Shown here piece by piece: positions 8,134 through 16,543 of a stretch of DNA of 61,773 bases; position 1 is the first letter of the stretch, and each line of letters starts with the position of its first letter. The position numbers were made by a program, and so were the translations under genes. The notes below the pieces were generated by a model. That model saw only the letters and a list, made by a program, of their open reading frames with translations, had not been told where the DNA came from and ran no database searches. This DNA comes from Planotetraspora mira (GTDB lineage Bacteria; Actinomycetota; Actinomycetes; Streptosporangiales; Streptosporangiaceae), in NCBI RefSeq assembly GCF_016863275.1, contig NZ_BOOO01000043.1, forward strand, positions 1 to 61,773. Direction: 5' to 3'.

Positions 8134-8640
8134 TCAGAGATCGTCCTGCCCGAGGCCGACACGGCCGTCGAGGAGCTCACGAGCCACGTCGAGGTGGCCG
8201 AGGTGGCGGGCCGTCTCCTCGATCATGTGCATCACGATGAAGCGGAGGTCGGTGACTTGGTCGGCACTTCCTTGGTTGTGCCGTCCCCTGGGTGGAGTCG
8301 ACAGTGGTGTCGAGGCCAGAACGGCGTTCGCTCGCTCGATCTGATCGCGGTAGAACGCGAACACCACATCGGCCTGCCGAGTGGTCGTGAACGGCCCGTC
8401 ATCTGCCTCGTCCGGGTCGTCAGGCCAGGGCAGCGGCACCGCGGACCCTAAGGCGACTTCCTGGAACCAATGCCGCTCGGCATGTCCAAGGTGTTCGATC
8501 ATCCCAAGCGGCGTCCACCCCGACGGCACCACCGGCGTTGCCAGCCGGTCGGAATCGAGATCGGCGACGATGGCCAACGCTCTGGCCCGTTGGGCGTCTA
8601 GGAAGGCGACCAGCGTCTTGTCCACTACATCCGCAGGCAT
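8134..8640 (-). CDS. DinB/DUF664-family protein
   Basis: A 168-residue four-helix protein of the DinB superfamily. The motifs VAFLDAQRARALAIVADLD, GWTPLGMIEHLGHAERHWF and the C-terminal HMIEETARHLGHLDVARELL are those of the DUF664 subgroup, whose His residues bind a divalent metal. Actinobacterial relatives include mycothiol-dependent transferases, so a thiol-transferase or detoxification role is possible but not shown. It starts at ATG 8640 with a weak binding site. It is convergent with the XRE-cupin gene. Confidence 0.85.
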   Translation of the reverse strand: MPADVVDKTLVAFLDAQRARALAIVADLDSDRLATPVVPSGWTPLGMIEHLGHAERHWFQEVALGSAVPLPWPDDPDEADDGPFTTTRQADVVFAFYRDQIERANAVLASTPLSTPPRGRHNQGSADQVTDLRFIVMHMIEETARHLGHLDVARELLDGRVGLGQDDL

Positions 8641-8860
8641 GGCCTGATTCTGCCGCCCACGCCACGATCCCGCTACACGTCACGTGCGGGGCGGACGTCG
8701 TCAACGGCCGGGGACAGATCCGACGGTGCACGACTGATGAGGCGGCGGCTTGGTTCGGCGCTGTGGCCGCGGTCCTTGGCCTACGCGGAGTCGGCCCTCA
8801 GGCCCACATGGCCGGCCAGGGCCGTACCGTCTGCGCGCGGCACTGCCTGGCATCCTCGGA

Positions 8861-9208
8861 TCAGGCAGGGGCCTTTCGGGTGCGGCGCGGTGGCGTGGAG
8901 ATGTACAGGGCGAGGATGTCGGGCGGTTCGGCCAGGCCCGGGCCTCCGGCGCGGATCCAGGTGGCGATGTCGTCGATCGCTTCAGGCTGGTTGACGAGGC
9001 CGAGCCAGACGGGGCGACCGCCTGCGGCGCGTCCGGCGGGTGAGGGCTGGACGACGATGACGTTGGCCTGTTCGCACACGTCGAGGCAGTCGGTGATGCG
9101 GACCTCGGTGATTCGGGCCAGCCGGCGGACCTGCTCGTCGTGATCCAGCGTCGGGACTTTTCTGCTTGTGCCACAACAGCAGCCGCGGCACACGATGATC
9201 CTGGTCAT
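8861..9208 (-). CDS. Thioredoxin-like [2Fe-2S] ferredoxin-domain protein
   Basis: A 115-residue protein starting MTRIIVCRGCCCGTSRKVP. The Cys cluster at residues 7, 10, 11 and 12 and the second pair at 41 and 45 (TDCLDVCEQANVIVVQPS) form the pattern of the thioredoxin-like [2Fe-2S] ferredoxin family. ATG 9208 overlaps the TGA that would end the upstream small gene if its frame were intact, so the two were probably translationally coupled. From memory, similar small ferredoxins occur near cobalamin and cobalt genes in actinobacteria, but no such neighbours are present. The electron partner is unknown. No strong independent binding site is visible, so loss of coupling could lower its expression. 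Confidence 0.75.
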   Translation of the reverse strand: MTRIIVCRGCCCGTSRKVPTLDHDEQVRRLARITEVRITDCLDVCEQANVIVVQPSPAGRAAGGRPVWLGLVNQPEAIDDIATWIRAGGPGLAEPPDILALYISTPPRRTRKAPA

Positions 9209-9377
9209 TGGTGGGCGAGGCCCTTTCCCGTACGGTCTAGCGGATCCGGTTCCAGACTGAGGTAAGCGGCGCACAGTTCGTCCCAGACGGCCAGACGGCC
9301 AGACGGGTGAAGTCGGGCGGTGCGAGGACGTGTTGCCGATCGGTGAGGAACGGGTTGGGCGGCCGCTTCAAGATCAT
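9205..9377 (-). pseudogene. Small gene frameshifted by 8-bp tandem repeat
   Basis: Reading from ATG 9377 gives MILKRPPNPFLTDRQHVLAP, then PDFTRLAVWP, and soon stops at TAG 9237-9239. The shift point is three tandem copies of the octamer CCAGACGG (9283-9306). Deleting one copy restores one frame, TRLAVWDELCAAYLSLEP and then DPLDRTGKGLAHQ, ending at a TGA (9205-9207) that overlaps the ATG of the ferredoxin gene. The repaired product would be about 54 residues. The restored overlap strongly suggests an ancestral two-copy state. The octamer could also act as a slip-strand switch. I do not recognise the protein family. Confidence 0.6.
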
Positions 9378-9388
9378 CAGTCTGAATG

Positions 9389-9430
9389 TTACCTCTCCGC
9401 GTACAGAGACGGCTGTACGCAGAGATGTAA
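9389..9430. promoter_or_regulatory. Long palindrome upstream of ferredoxin operon
   Basis: A 17-base inverted repeat, TTACCTCTCCGCGTACA (9389-9405) and TGTACGCAGAGATGTAA (9414-9430), with 15 of 17 positions complementary and an 8-base spacer. It lies 11 bases before the frameshifted small gene and 60 bases after copD's stop, so it is placed as an operator for the small-gene/ferredoxin unit. It has no T-run, which argues against a simple terminator for copD. Which protein binds it is unknown. Confidence 0.5.
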
Positions 9431-9490
9431 CTGAGGCTCGGGACCGACGCGCGGAGTCATACCCGGACGAGTGACGGTGACCGCAAGGGG

Positions 9491-10720
9491 CTATGCGTCG
9501 ACGAGGTCGCCGGGACCTTTGCTCATCGTGACGGCGGCGGCCGCTGCGGTCCGACTCCGGGCGATGCGCCCGGACACACGGTAGCCGCCGACCATGACGA
9601 CGATGACGGCGAGGGTCTCGGCGGTGCCCCAGGTCCAGGTGGATGCGCTGACCTGCTTGGCGGGAATCTTCGGTAGCTCCGCTGACGGCGAGGTGGCGTG
9701 CTTGGCGGCCTCGGCCTGGTATGCCTGGTTACGGGCGGAGCCGTGGAGGAAGGGCGCGACGAACAGTACCGTCATGCCGAGGAGCAACTCGACTGCGAGC
9801 AGGGCGGGGAACTGCCGGAGGAGGATGGTCCGCAGGCTCCGCTGGTCACCGCCGGCACGCAGAGCGTCGATGCGGGGATGCAGCCAGAACTGGTTGAAGA
9901 CGCCGAGCAACAGCATGGTGCCGAAGATGAGGATCTTCACGCCGAGCACCCGGCCGTACATGGTGGTGAACAGCTGCGCGGGGCCGTCGACATGCTCCCA
10001 GTACAGGAACAGGCCGGACAGCGTGATCGCTGCCACACAGCTCATCGCCAGTACGGAGAATCGGCGGATGGCCGCAGACCAGAACGCAGCCCGCGCTGTC
10101 TCGGGGACGGCGCCGGGCAGGGCGAGGAGCAGCAGCCCTGCCAGCCCGCCGATCCAGACCGAGCCGCCGAGCAGGTGCACCATCCAGATCACTGTCTCGA
10201 AACCGGTCCGGCCCCAGTCGTCGGGTGCTTCGGTCGGAAACTTGGTCGTGCCGAGCGCCACTGCGCCCGCCGCCAGGCCGATGCCGAGCAGCCACGATCT
10301 CGCACGGCCGCCGGCCACGGCCCGGTACGCGAGCGGGGCGACCGATGCGGCGCCCACCAATGCGAGGGTGACCTCCAGCCCGGACAACCGTCCGGCGTTG
10401 CTGCCGTCATACAGCGAGTTCCAGGCCGCGGCGTAGTCGTATCCACCGGACTCGGAGGCTCCGTGCGCGAGGTCGGTCAGCACCGCGGGCACCGCCAGCA
10501 CACCGAGGACGAGGGCGGCTCGCGCCAGGCGTGCGGTGACGGAGGCGAGCGCGTCGGAGCCGATCCGCCGGACCGCGGGCCCTGCGGCGAAAAGCGCCAG
10601 CGCGGTCAGACCGACGAATCCCATGAGGGTGGTCCATGTCGTCCATGCCACCGCGGAGTCAGAGAAGGGACCCAGCGGCGTTGAGGGCGGCGGAGCCGCC
10701 GCGACGGTGGGGAAAGGCAC
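9491..10720 (-). CDS. CopD-domain membrane protein
   Basis: A 409-residue integral membrane protein starting at GTG 10720 with GAGGTGA four bases upstream. At least eight hydrophobic segments are visible. The family markers are the MVHLLGGSVWIGGLAGLLLLAL segment followed by RRFSVLAMSCVAAITLSGLFLYWEHV, and the later YGRVLGVKILIFGTMLLLGVFNQFWLHPRI, all typical of CopD/PcoD-type proteins. CopD is linked to copper uptake together with CopC, but no copC is adjacent. The promoter carries an IdeR/DmdR-type iron box, so expression may respond to iron. It could be a metal transporter or a heme- or electron-related membrane protein; copper is the family-based guess. Confidence 0.85.
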   Translation of the reverse strand: MPFPTVAAAPPPSTPLGPFSDSAVAWTTWTTLMGFVGLTALALFAAGPAVRRIGSDALASVTARLARAALVLGVLAVPAVLTDLAHGASESGGYDYAAAWNSLYDGSNAGRLSGLEVTLALVGAASVAPLAYRAVAGGRARSWLLGIGLAAGAVALGTTKFPTEAPDDWGRTGFETVIWMVHLLGGSVWIGGLAGLLLLALPGAVPETARAAFWSAAIRRFSVLAMSCVAAITLSGLFLYWEHVDGPAQLFTTMYGRVLGVKILIFGTMLLLGVFNQFWLHPRIDALRAGGDQRSLRTILLRQFPALLAVELLLGMTVLFVAPFLHGSARNQAYQAEAAKHATSPSAELPKIPAKQVSASTWTWGTAETLAVIVVMVGGYRVSGRIARSRTAAAAAVTMSKGPGDLVDA

Positions 10721-10742
10721 GGTTCACCTCGGGCGATAGGCC

Positions 10743-10762
10743 AAGTAAATAGAGATTTACTT
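10743..10762. repeat. 8+8 inverted repeat in copD leader
   Basis: Perfect 8-base arms AAGTAAAT and ATTTACTT with a 4-base AGAG spacer, immediately downstream (in the direction of copD transcription) of the iron box and overlapping its last bases. It could be a second operator half or part of the core promoter. It is AT-rich in an otherwise GC-rich region. Confidence 0.45.
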
Positions 10763-10779
10763 AGGTTAGGCATAGCTAA
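10761..10779. promoter_or_regulatory. Putative IdeR/DmdR iron box upstream of copD
   Basis: TTAGGTTAGGCATAGCTAA matches 16 of 19 positions of the DtxR/IdeR-family consensus (TTAGGTTAGGCTAACCTAA). It is centred about 50 bases upstream of the copD GTG. Iron-loaded IdeR/DmdR proteins repress genes with this box in their promoters, so copD is predicted to be induced under iron limitation. Confidence 0.65.
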
Positions 10780-10940
10780 GTTCCTGGACAACGTGATGAA
10801 GTTCACCGCCCGATCAGTGAGCCGATGGCCGCCTTCTTACGTACGGCCCGGATCGCCGAGCAGGGGGGCGACCGCTGAGTCCGGGCGCCAGGCCTGTTTT
10901 CGGGAGGACGACGGCCAGGACGACCACGATGCGGACGACG

Positions 10941-11756
10941 TCAGGCGAGCGACGGTGACAGGACCCGGTCGGAGCCGATGATGTCGGCGACGCTCGACAT
11001 GTGGTGGTCGTAGGTGTCGATCCGCCAGCGGGCTCGCAAGAGGTCCTCGACCGCCGGATGAGGGCCGGGCAGGCAGAGCCGTACCGTCGGGGCGTCGAAG
11101 ACGGTGAGGGCGCTCCGCAGGGCGGCGGCGGGGTCGTGGCTGCCGGCGGTGGTCAGGTGGATCAGGTTGTCGGGCCCGGCCACTCCCGCGGCGGCGACCG
11201 CGCCGTCGTCGTCGTGCACGAGCACTCCGGTCGTCCCCGGTGTGACGGCCCAGTAGGCGTAGTCGGCCGTGCGGTCCACACCGGTGAGCAGCGACTCGGC
11301 GGCGCCCGCGTCGACGACGTCGACTCTGCGCGCGGACGTCTCCGCGCCCCGGCCGGGCGGGCCGCTGAGATAGAGCAGCGGCCATCGCGGCCGCATGCCG
11401 TGACGCACGTACAGGGGCATCGCCCGAGGGTCCTGCGAGGCGAAGGTGAACCTCGCTCCTGAGCCGGGAAATGCCGACTCGAGCAGCCTGCGGCCCACGC
11501 CGCCGCCGTGCCGGGCGGGGTCGACGAACAGGTCGCACAACATCGTCGCCCCGGCGAACCGGCGGGTGGCGCAGTATCCGGCCACCTCGCCCCCGGTCAC
11601 CGCGACCAGGAACCCGCCGTTACCGCGGAGATGGGCGACATACTGCGGATTCGCGCCGTCGCGGTCTCCGTTGGCGGTCGCGATGCGGGCGATTTCGGCG
11701 AGGTCACCGTCACCGGCCGGGCGTATCTCCATCCTCCGGACGCTATCGCGGGCCAC
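10941..11756 (-). CDS. GNAT acetyltransferase with a second degenerate domain
   Basis: A 271-residue protein. GTG 11756 is chosen because GGAGGG lies seven bases upstream, whereas the internal ATG 11732 abuts its GGAGG too closely. Residues ~10-130 form a complete GNAT domain (IRPAGDGDLAEIARIATANG, CDLFVDPARHGGGVGRRLLE, MPLYVRHGMRPRW). The C-terminal half (DYAYWAVTPGTTGVLVHDDD, AAALRSALTVFDAPTVRLCL) keeps GNAT-like secondary structure without a clear acetyl-CoA loop, a common arrangement where one domain is inactive. Substrate unknown. It lies between copD and the epoxide hydrolase on the same strand, with gaps too long to assume one operon. Confidence 0.8.
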   Translation of the reverse strand: MARDSVRRMEIRPAGDGDLAEIARIATANGDRDGANPQYVAHLRGNGGFLVAVTGGEVAGYCATRRFAGATMLCDLFVDPARHGGGVGRRLLESAFPGSGARFTFASQDPRAMPLYVRHGMRPRWPLLYLSGPPGRGAETSARRVDVVDAGAAESLLTGVDRTADYAYWAVTPGTTGVLVHDDDGAVAAAGVAGPDNLIHLTTAGSHDPAAALRSALTVFDAPTVRLCLPGPHPAVEDLLRARWRIDTYDHHMSSVADIIGSDRVLSPSLA

Positions 11757-11915
11757 GCCGTCACCCTCCGCGGGGCCGAACGTGCGCAACCTTGTGGCGG
11801 GGGGAGAGCGGGTGGGACCCGCCGGTTGACCGTGCGTTCGATCAAGCCCAGTGGCCGTGGTGGGCCGATCACCTGCGGGCGGGCCCGTTGGGCTCGCCCG
11901 TACGGCGAGCCGGGG

Positions 11916-13061
11916 TCAGCGGAAGGAGCGGAAGAAGGTGCGCACGTCCTGGACGAGCAGGTCGGGTGCTTCCATGGCGGCGAAGTGTCCGCCTCGGTCG
12001 AACTCTGACCAGTGCACGATGGTGTTGCCGCGTTCGGCATAGTGGCGGATGGCGATGTCCTCGGCGAACACCGCGACGCCGGTGGGCACGTCGCTGGGGG
12101 TGGGCCAGTTGCGGGTGTGCATGCTCTCGTAGTAGAGGTTCGCGGCGGAGCCGGCAGTGCCGGTCAGCCAGTACAGCATGACGTTGGTGAGCATCTGGTC
12201 CCGGTCGACCGATCGCTCGGGCAGGTCGCCGTGGGTCCATTCCTTGAACTTCTCGACGATCCAGGCCAGTTGCCCGGCCGGCGAGTCGACCAGTGCGTGT
12301 GCGAGGGTCTGCGGACGGGTCGCCTGGATCTGGAAGTATCCGTTGCCTTCCCCGAGGAATGCCCGCATCCGCGCCACGCGGGCCCGCTCGGCGTCGGTGA
12401 GGGCGGCCAGTTCGTCCTCGCCGAGCTCGCCGAACGGGATGAAGCCCATGGTGGCGGCGTTGACGTGCACGCCGACGACGTGCTGCGGGTCGACCCGGCC
12501 GAGGTCGGGCGCGACGAACGCGCCGAAGTCGCCACCCTGCGCGCCGTACCGGTGGTAGCCGAGGCGGTGCATCAGCTCGGCGAACGCGGACGCGATCCGT
12601 CGGCTGTCCCAGCCCGGCCCGGACAGCGGCCCGGAGAACCCGAACCCGGGCAGTGACGGGATCACCAGGTCGAACGCGTCGGCCGGGTCGCCGCCATGCG
12701 CCCTCGGGTCACTCAGCGGGCCGATCACGTCGAGGAATTCCACGATCGAGCCCGGCCATCCGTGCACGAGCACCAGCGGCAGCGCGTCGGGTTCGGGGGA
12801 TTTCACGTGTAGGAAATGCAGTCGCTGTCCGTCGATGTCGGTGACGTACTGCGGGTAGGCGTTGAGCTCGGCCTCGTGCACGCGCCAGTCGTACTTGGCG
12901 GCCCAGTATTCGGTCAGCTCCTTGAGGTAACCGACCGGCACGCCCCGCTCCCACTCGGCACCCGGCAGTTGTGCCCCCCACCGGGTGTGGGCGAGCCGCC
13001 GGCGCAGGTCGTCGAGGTCGCTCTGAGGAATGTCGATACGGAACTCGTTGATCGCTGTCAT
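11916..13061 (-). CDS. Epoxide hydrolase family protein
   Basis: A 381-residue protein starting [20 protein letters not shown]. The N-terminal ~110 residues are the epoxide hydrolase N-terminal lid ([40 protein letters not shown]). The alpha/beta hydrolase core follows, with oxyanion motif HGWPGS, nucleophile Asp in [16 protein letters not shown], and catalytic His in [16 protein letters not shown]. These enzymes open epoxides to vicinal diols, in detoxification or in tailoring of secondary metabolites. No biosynthetic genes are adjacent, so detoxification is the simpler guess. Start ATG 13061 matches the family start. A terminator-like hairpin upstream (13153-13189) separates it from the preceding gene. 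Confidence 0.9.
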   Translation of the reverse strand: MTAINEFRIDIPQSDLDDLRRRLAHTRWGAQLPGAEWERGVPVGYLKELTEYWAAKYDWRVHEAELNAYPQYVTDIDGQRLHFLHVKSPEPDALPLVLVHGWPGSIVEFLDVIGPLSDPRAHGGDPADAFDLVIPSLPGFGFSGPLSGPGWDSRRIASAFAELMHRLGYHRYGAQGGDFGAFVAPDLGRVDPQHVVGVHVNAATMGFIPFGELGEDELAALTDAERARVARMRAFLGEGNGYFQIQATRPQTLAHALVDSPAGQLAWIVEKFKEWTHGDLPERSVDRDQMLTNVMLYWLTGTAGSAANLYYESMHTRNWPTPSDVPTGVAVFAEDIAIRHYAERGNTIVHWSEFDRGGHFAAMEAPDLLVQDVRTFFRSFR

Positions 13062-13152
13062 GGACCCTACGCTAGGGACCATTGCGGACAGGTTCTGTCC
13101 GCAGTGCCGGACGATGTTTCGGAAATCGTGGCGGCGGGCCGTACAAGCCGAC

Positions 13153-13189
13153 GAGCCCGCCATCGTCCATGGGGGACGGTGGCGGGCTC
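13153..13189 (-). terminator. Hairpin terminator after the 13211 gene
   Basis: Inverted repeat GAGCCCGCCATCGTCC and GGACGGTGGCGGGCTC, 15 of 16 positions complementary with a 5-base loop, located just after the stop of the minus-strand gene at 13211-13846. There is no T-run, which is usual for actinobacterial terminators. Confidence 0.6.
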
Positions 13190-13210
13190 GGCCAGGGAGC
13201 TTGTCGGCGG

Positions 13211-13846
13211 TCAGGACTTGTCCTCGATCTCCCAGACGTGATCGAGGACGTGCCAGGCGAACCGGCGGGCGGCGTAGGCCAGTGGCCATCCGTCGCGGCT
13301 GAGCGGTGCGCCATCGGCCGGGCTGCCCAGGACGTCGAGGATCGCGGTGCGCAGTGCGGTCAGCGCGGTCCGGTCGTGGGCCGCGAACGGCCGGTGCCGG
13401 ATGCCGATTTTGCGGGCATAGGCGCGTTCGGTGTCGACGACGTGGGTGACAATCTCGTCGCGGTCGCGTCCGCCGCCGCGGGGCCCTTTCCGGAGAGTCT
13501 CCGGGGCGGTCGTGGCGAGGTCGTCGAGGGCCCGCCATGCGGTCCGCAGAATCGCGGCGGTGCGCTCCGCCGCCGCGGCGCCGTACGGCCGGCTGTCCTC
13601 GGCGACGGGTACGCCGGGCGCACCCCAGTCGGTGGTGTTGACGCCGGTCACCGTCTCGACGATCTCGATCGGGCCGGGGTCGAAGGACAGCCCGGCACCG
13701 GCGGTTATGAGCCGGTACCGGTCGGCGTAAGTCGTCAGCGCGGCCAGGGCGCGGTCCTCGGTGGTGCCGATGCGCGCCCAGCCGGGCCAGTCCAGCGCGC
13801 AGGCGACGATTTTCGTTCGGCCCTTTTCCAGGTAGACGCGGGTCAT
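13211..13846 (-). CDS. Conserved hypothetical protein, possibly DinB-like
   Basis: A 211-residue protein starting [20 protein letters not shown]. The N-terminal part is beta-rich ([30 protein letters not shown]) and the C-terminal part is helical, with His-containing motifs [20 protein letters not shown] and [18 protein letters not shown] reminiscent of the metal-binding helices of DinB-type four-helix bundles. That resemblance is weak and the function is unknown. It starts 38 bases after the NmrA-like reductase gene on the same strand, so the pair probably forms one operon under the WYL regulator. Confidence 0.7.
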   Translation of the reverse strand: MTRVYLEKGRTKIVACALDWPGWARIGTTEDRALAALTTYADRYRLITAGAGLSFDPGPIEIVETVTGVNTTDWGAPGVPVAEDSRPYGAAAAERTAAILRTAWRALDDLATTAPETLRKGPRGGGRDRDEIVTHVVDTERAYARKIGIRHRPFAAHDRTALTALRTAILDVLGSPADGAPLSRDGWPLAYAARRFAWHVLDHVWEIEDKS

Positions 13847-13884
13847 CTCTCGGTTGCTCCTCGACGCGGGACGGTGGTTGGGGA

Positions 13885-14718
13885 CTAGAACGCGGCGGCG
13901 TGGTCGAGGACCCAGTCGTGGTAGCTCCGCGCGGGACGACCGGTGACCTTCTCGATGTCGATGGTGGTGGGTGCGGTGCGGCCGACGGAGGCGGCCCAGG
14001 TGGTGAAGATGTTGTCCAGGATGGGGCCCGGCACGTGGGCGCTCATCGCCTGACGCACGGCCTCGGCGGGTAGTTCGGCGTAGCGGATGGGCCGGCCGAG
14101 CGCGCGGCCGAGGATGGCTGCCTGGTCGGCATGGCTGAGCGACTGCGGCCCGGTCAGCCGGTAGACCTGGCCGGCATGCCCGTCCTCGGTGAGGGCGGCC
14201 ACGGCGACCGCGGCGATGTCAGCCTCGTGCACCGGCGCGGACGCCGCCTCGGCGTAGGCACCGCGGATCACGTCGCCGGACCTGGTCTGCCCGGCCCACA
14301 TCAGGCTGTTGGCGGCGAACACGTCCGGGCGCAGGAACGTCCACGCCAGGCCGGAGCCGCGCAGGGCTTGCTCAATCTCGGCGTGGTAGGTGGCGATCGG
14401 CCCGTCCTGGACCTCCGCTTCGTCGTCGACCCCGCCGGAGGACAGCAGCACGACCCGACGCACGCCGGCCCGCTGGGCGGCGGCGACGAAGGCGGGCCCG
14501 CTGCCCGGGACGGCGAACAGGAACACCGACTCCACGCCGGCCAGGGCCGCGTCCAGCGACGCCGGGGCGGCCAGGTCGCCGGCGACGACATCGATCTCGG
14601 CCGGCCACACCGTCTCCAGCGGAGACCGGCTCAGGGCACGCACGGCGTGGCCGCCGGCGACCAGCAGGCCGAGCACGTGGCGGCCGACGTTTCCAGTGGC
14701 GCCGGTGACGAGGATCAT
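13885..14718 (-). CDS. NmrA-like NAD(P)-binding SDR protein
   Basis: A 277-residue atypical short-chain dehydrogenase. The N-terminus [20 protein letters not shown] carries the GxxGxxG dinucleotide-binding motif. [11 protein letters not shown], the conserved [16 protein letters not shown] and the C-terminal [18 protein letters not shown] mark the NmrA/SDR_a5 group, which lacks the catalytic Tyr-Lys pair and often senses redox state or reduces quinone-like substrates. Start ATG 14718 has AAGGAG six bases upstream. It diverges from the WYL regulator at 14824, and the perfect palindrome between them suggests direct control. Such pairs are common in actinobacteria and are often induced by electrophiles (family knowledge). 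Confidence 0.85.
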   Translation of the reverse strand: MILVTGATGNVGRHVLGLLVAGGHAVRALSRSPLETVWPAEIDVVAGDLAAPASLDAALAGVESVFLFAVPGSGPAFVAAAQRAGVRRVVLLSSGGVDDEAEVQDGPIATYHAEIEQALRGSGLAWTFLRPDVFAANSLMWAGQTRSGDVIRGAYAEAASAPVHEADIAAVAVAALTEDGHAGQVYRLTGPQSLSHADQAAILGRALGRPIRYAELPAEAVRQAMSAHVPGPILDNIFTTWAASVGRTAPTTIDIEKVTGRPARSYHDWVLDHAAAF

Positions 14719-14778
14719 GACGTTCTCCTTGGCTTCGAGGGGTTCCCGGGGTGACCCGGTACGAGCCACACTAGAAAC

Positions 14779-14805
14779 GCTTGAGGACAGGTACGGTCCT
14801 CAAGC
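14779..14805. promoter_or_regulatory. Perfect 10+10 palindrome, probable WYL-regulator operator
   Basis: Arms GCTTGAGGAC (14779-14788) and GTCCTCAAGC (14796-14805) are perfectly complementary around a 7-base spacer AGGTACG. It lies 19 bases upstream of the WYL regulator start and about 60 bases from the reductase start, so it can control both divergent promoters. Confidence 0.7.
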
Positions 14806-14823
14806 TGAAGGGAGCGCGCGCGG

Positions 14824-15768
14824 ATGCTGGAAACCTCGGCACGGTTGTTGCGGCTGCTGTCCCTGCTCCAATCCCGCCGCGACTGGCCCGGCGCCGAACT
14901 GGCTGAGCGCCTTGGCGTCACCACCCGCACCGTCCGCCGCGACGTCGACCGGCTCCGCGACCTCGGCTACCCCGTCGAGTCCGCCACCGGCACCACCGGC
15001 GGGTACCGGCTCGGGGTCGGGGCCGCCCTGCCGCCACTGCTGCTCGACGACGACGAAGCCGTCGCGGTGGCCATCGGCCTGCGCGCCGCCGCCACGGGCA
15101 CGGTCACCGGGATCGAGGAGACCTCGCTGCGTGCTCTCGCCAAGCTCGAGCAGGTCCTGCCCTCCCGGCTGCGCCACCGTGTGGGCGCGATGCAGTCGGC
15201 CATCCTGCCGCTGACCGGCCCCGGCCCCACCGTGGACCCCGACCTGCTCACCGCCCTGGCCGCCGCCTGCCGCGCCCACGAAGGCATCCGCTTCGGCTAT
15301 CAGCAACGCACCCGGCGCGTCGAGCCGTACCGGCTCATCCACACCAGCCGTCGCTGGTACCTGCTCGCCTTCGACCTCGACCGCGACGACTGGCGCACCT
15401 TCCGCCTCGACCGCATGGACCGGGCCCCGCAACCCGGGCCGCGCTTCACGCCCCGGCCCGAACCCGCCGAGGGGGTGCGCACCTACGTCTCCAACGCCCT
15501 TACCGCTTCCCCATACCGGTACCGCGCGACCATCCTGTTCCACGCGCCGCTCGACATCGTCGCCGAACACACGTCGCCCACCGCGGGCCGTCTCGAACAC
15601 CGCGACGCCGACAGTTGCCTCTTCCACGCCGGCGGCGACTCCCTCGACAAAATCGCCCTCTTCGTCGCGCTCAAGGGCATCGACTTCGAGGTCCTCGATC
15701 CACCCGAACTCAAACACCACATCCGAGCGCTCGCCCATCGGCTCACCCACGCGAGCCGTGACGACTGA
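14824..15768 (+). CDS. YafY-type transcriptional regulator with WYL domain
   Basis: A 314-residue regulator. Residues ~1-60 are a winged helix-turn-helix (RLLRLLSLLQSRRDWPGAEL, AERLGVTTRTVRRDVDRLRD, LGYPVES, TGGYRLG). The middle carries the WYL domain, with VEPYRLIHTSRRWYLLAFDL and RTFRLDRMDR, which binds an unknown ligand. A WCX-like C-terminal extension follows. ATG 14824 is 19 bases after a perfect palindrome, consistent with autoregulation. The divergent NmrA-like reductase operon is the likely target. The inducing signal is unknown. Confidence 0.9.
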   Translation: MLETSARLLRLLSLLQSRRDWPGAELAERLGVTTRTVRRDVDRLRDLGYPVESATGTTGGYRLGVGAALPPLLLDDDEAVAVAIGLRAAATGTVTGIEETSLRALAKLEQVLPSRLRHRVGAMQSAILPLTGPGPTVDPDLLTALAAACRAHEGIRFGYQQRTRRVEPYRLIHTSRRWYLLAFDLDRDDWRTFRLDRMDRAPQPGPRFTPRPEPAEGVRTYVSNALTASPYRYRATILFHAPLDIVAEHTSPTAGRLEHRDADSCLFHAGGDSLDKIALFVALKGIDFEVLDPPELKHHIRALAHRLTHASRDD

Positions 15769-15807
15769 TCGGCACGAAACCGTCTCGGGTCCGTTGAGCC
15801 GCCGAGG

Positions 15808-16323
15808 TCACCGGGCCTTTGGCGGATTCGGAGGCAGCCAGACGGCGACGGCCGTGAGGAAGTCGTCGAAGCCCGGACTGAGGCCGCCGGTGTTGACAGT
15901 CGGGCCTCCGGTCCGTCGTACGAACGCTCTCCACCGCGAGTGCACGTTCCGCTCCTGCGCCTCGGGGGTCATGAGCAACCTCAGAATCCGCTGGTGCTGG
16001 ATGCGCTGGACGTAGTAGCCGTCGATGTCGTCCCAGGGGATCGGGTCGCGTGACAGGCGCCGATCGTGGAGACCGAGAGGTCCCACGCGGATGACGACCG
16101 GGTCGCGGCTCAGGATCTGCCGGACCCCCAGGATCCCGGCGAAGGAGAAGCAGACCATCGCCACCCAGCCGACGACTTCGACCGTGATGCTGTCGTCGTC
16201 ACCTAGCGGGCCGAACGCCATGGCGGCTCCCACGGCGACGAACGCCGCGGCCCCGAGCACCATCAGCGACGTCTTCGGCACGGACCTGCGCCATTCCCGC
16301 ACACTGTCGTCCGACGGCTCCAT
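15808..16323 (-). CDS. STM3941-like membrane protein
   Basis: A 171-residue protein with two N-terminal transmembrane segments (residues ~18-38 SLMVLGAAAFVAVGAAMAFG and ~47-68 VVGWVAMVCFSFAGILGV) and a cytosolic PH-like domain (PVVIRVGPLGLHDRRLSRDP, IPWDDIDGYYVQ). This layout matches the STM3941 family of uncharacterised membrane proteins. Start ATG 16323 has a strong GGGAGG seven bases upstream. It is convergent with the WYL regulator and divergent from the aromatic-degradation pair. No function is known. Confidence 0.75.
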   Translation of the reverse strand: MEPSDDSVREWRRSVPKTSLMVLGAAAFVAVGAAMAFGPLGDDDSITVEVVGWVAMVCFSFAGILGVRQILSRDPVVIRVGPLGLHDRRLSRDPIPWDDIDGYYVQRIQHQRILRLLMTPEAQERNVHSRWRAFVRRTGGPTVNTGGLSPGFDDFLTAVAVWLPPNPPKAR

Positions 16324-16543
16324 CGCGGCCTCCCGTTCGCTACCCAGAAGACGCCGGTCCCCGCGGTGTCCGTCTGGTGCCTTGTGGACCGATCGTGTGT
16401 TGGGTGCGGCGGTTCGTCAACAGCGCGTGGGGCGGCCGTTCCCCCGGCTGGGTACGGGGAGGGCCGCCCGCGACATCGGGCCGGCGGGCCCCGAGGCGGT
16501 GCTGTTCGACTCGCTCCAGCAATTGCTCAGTATCGTGTAGATC

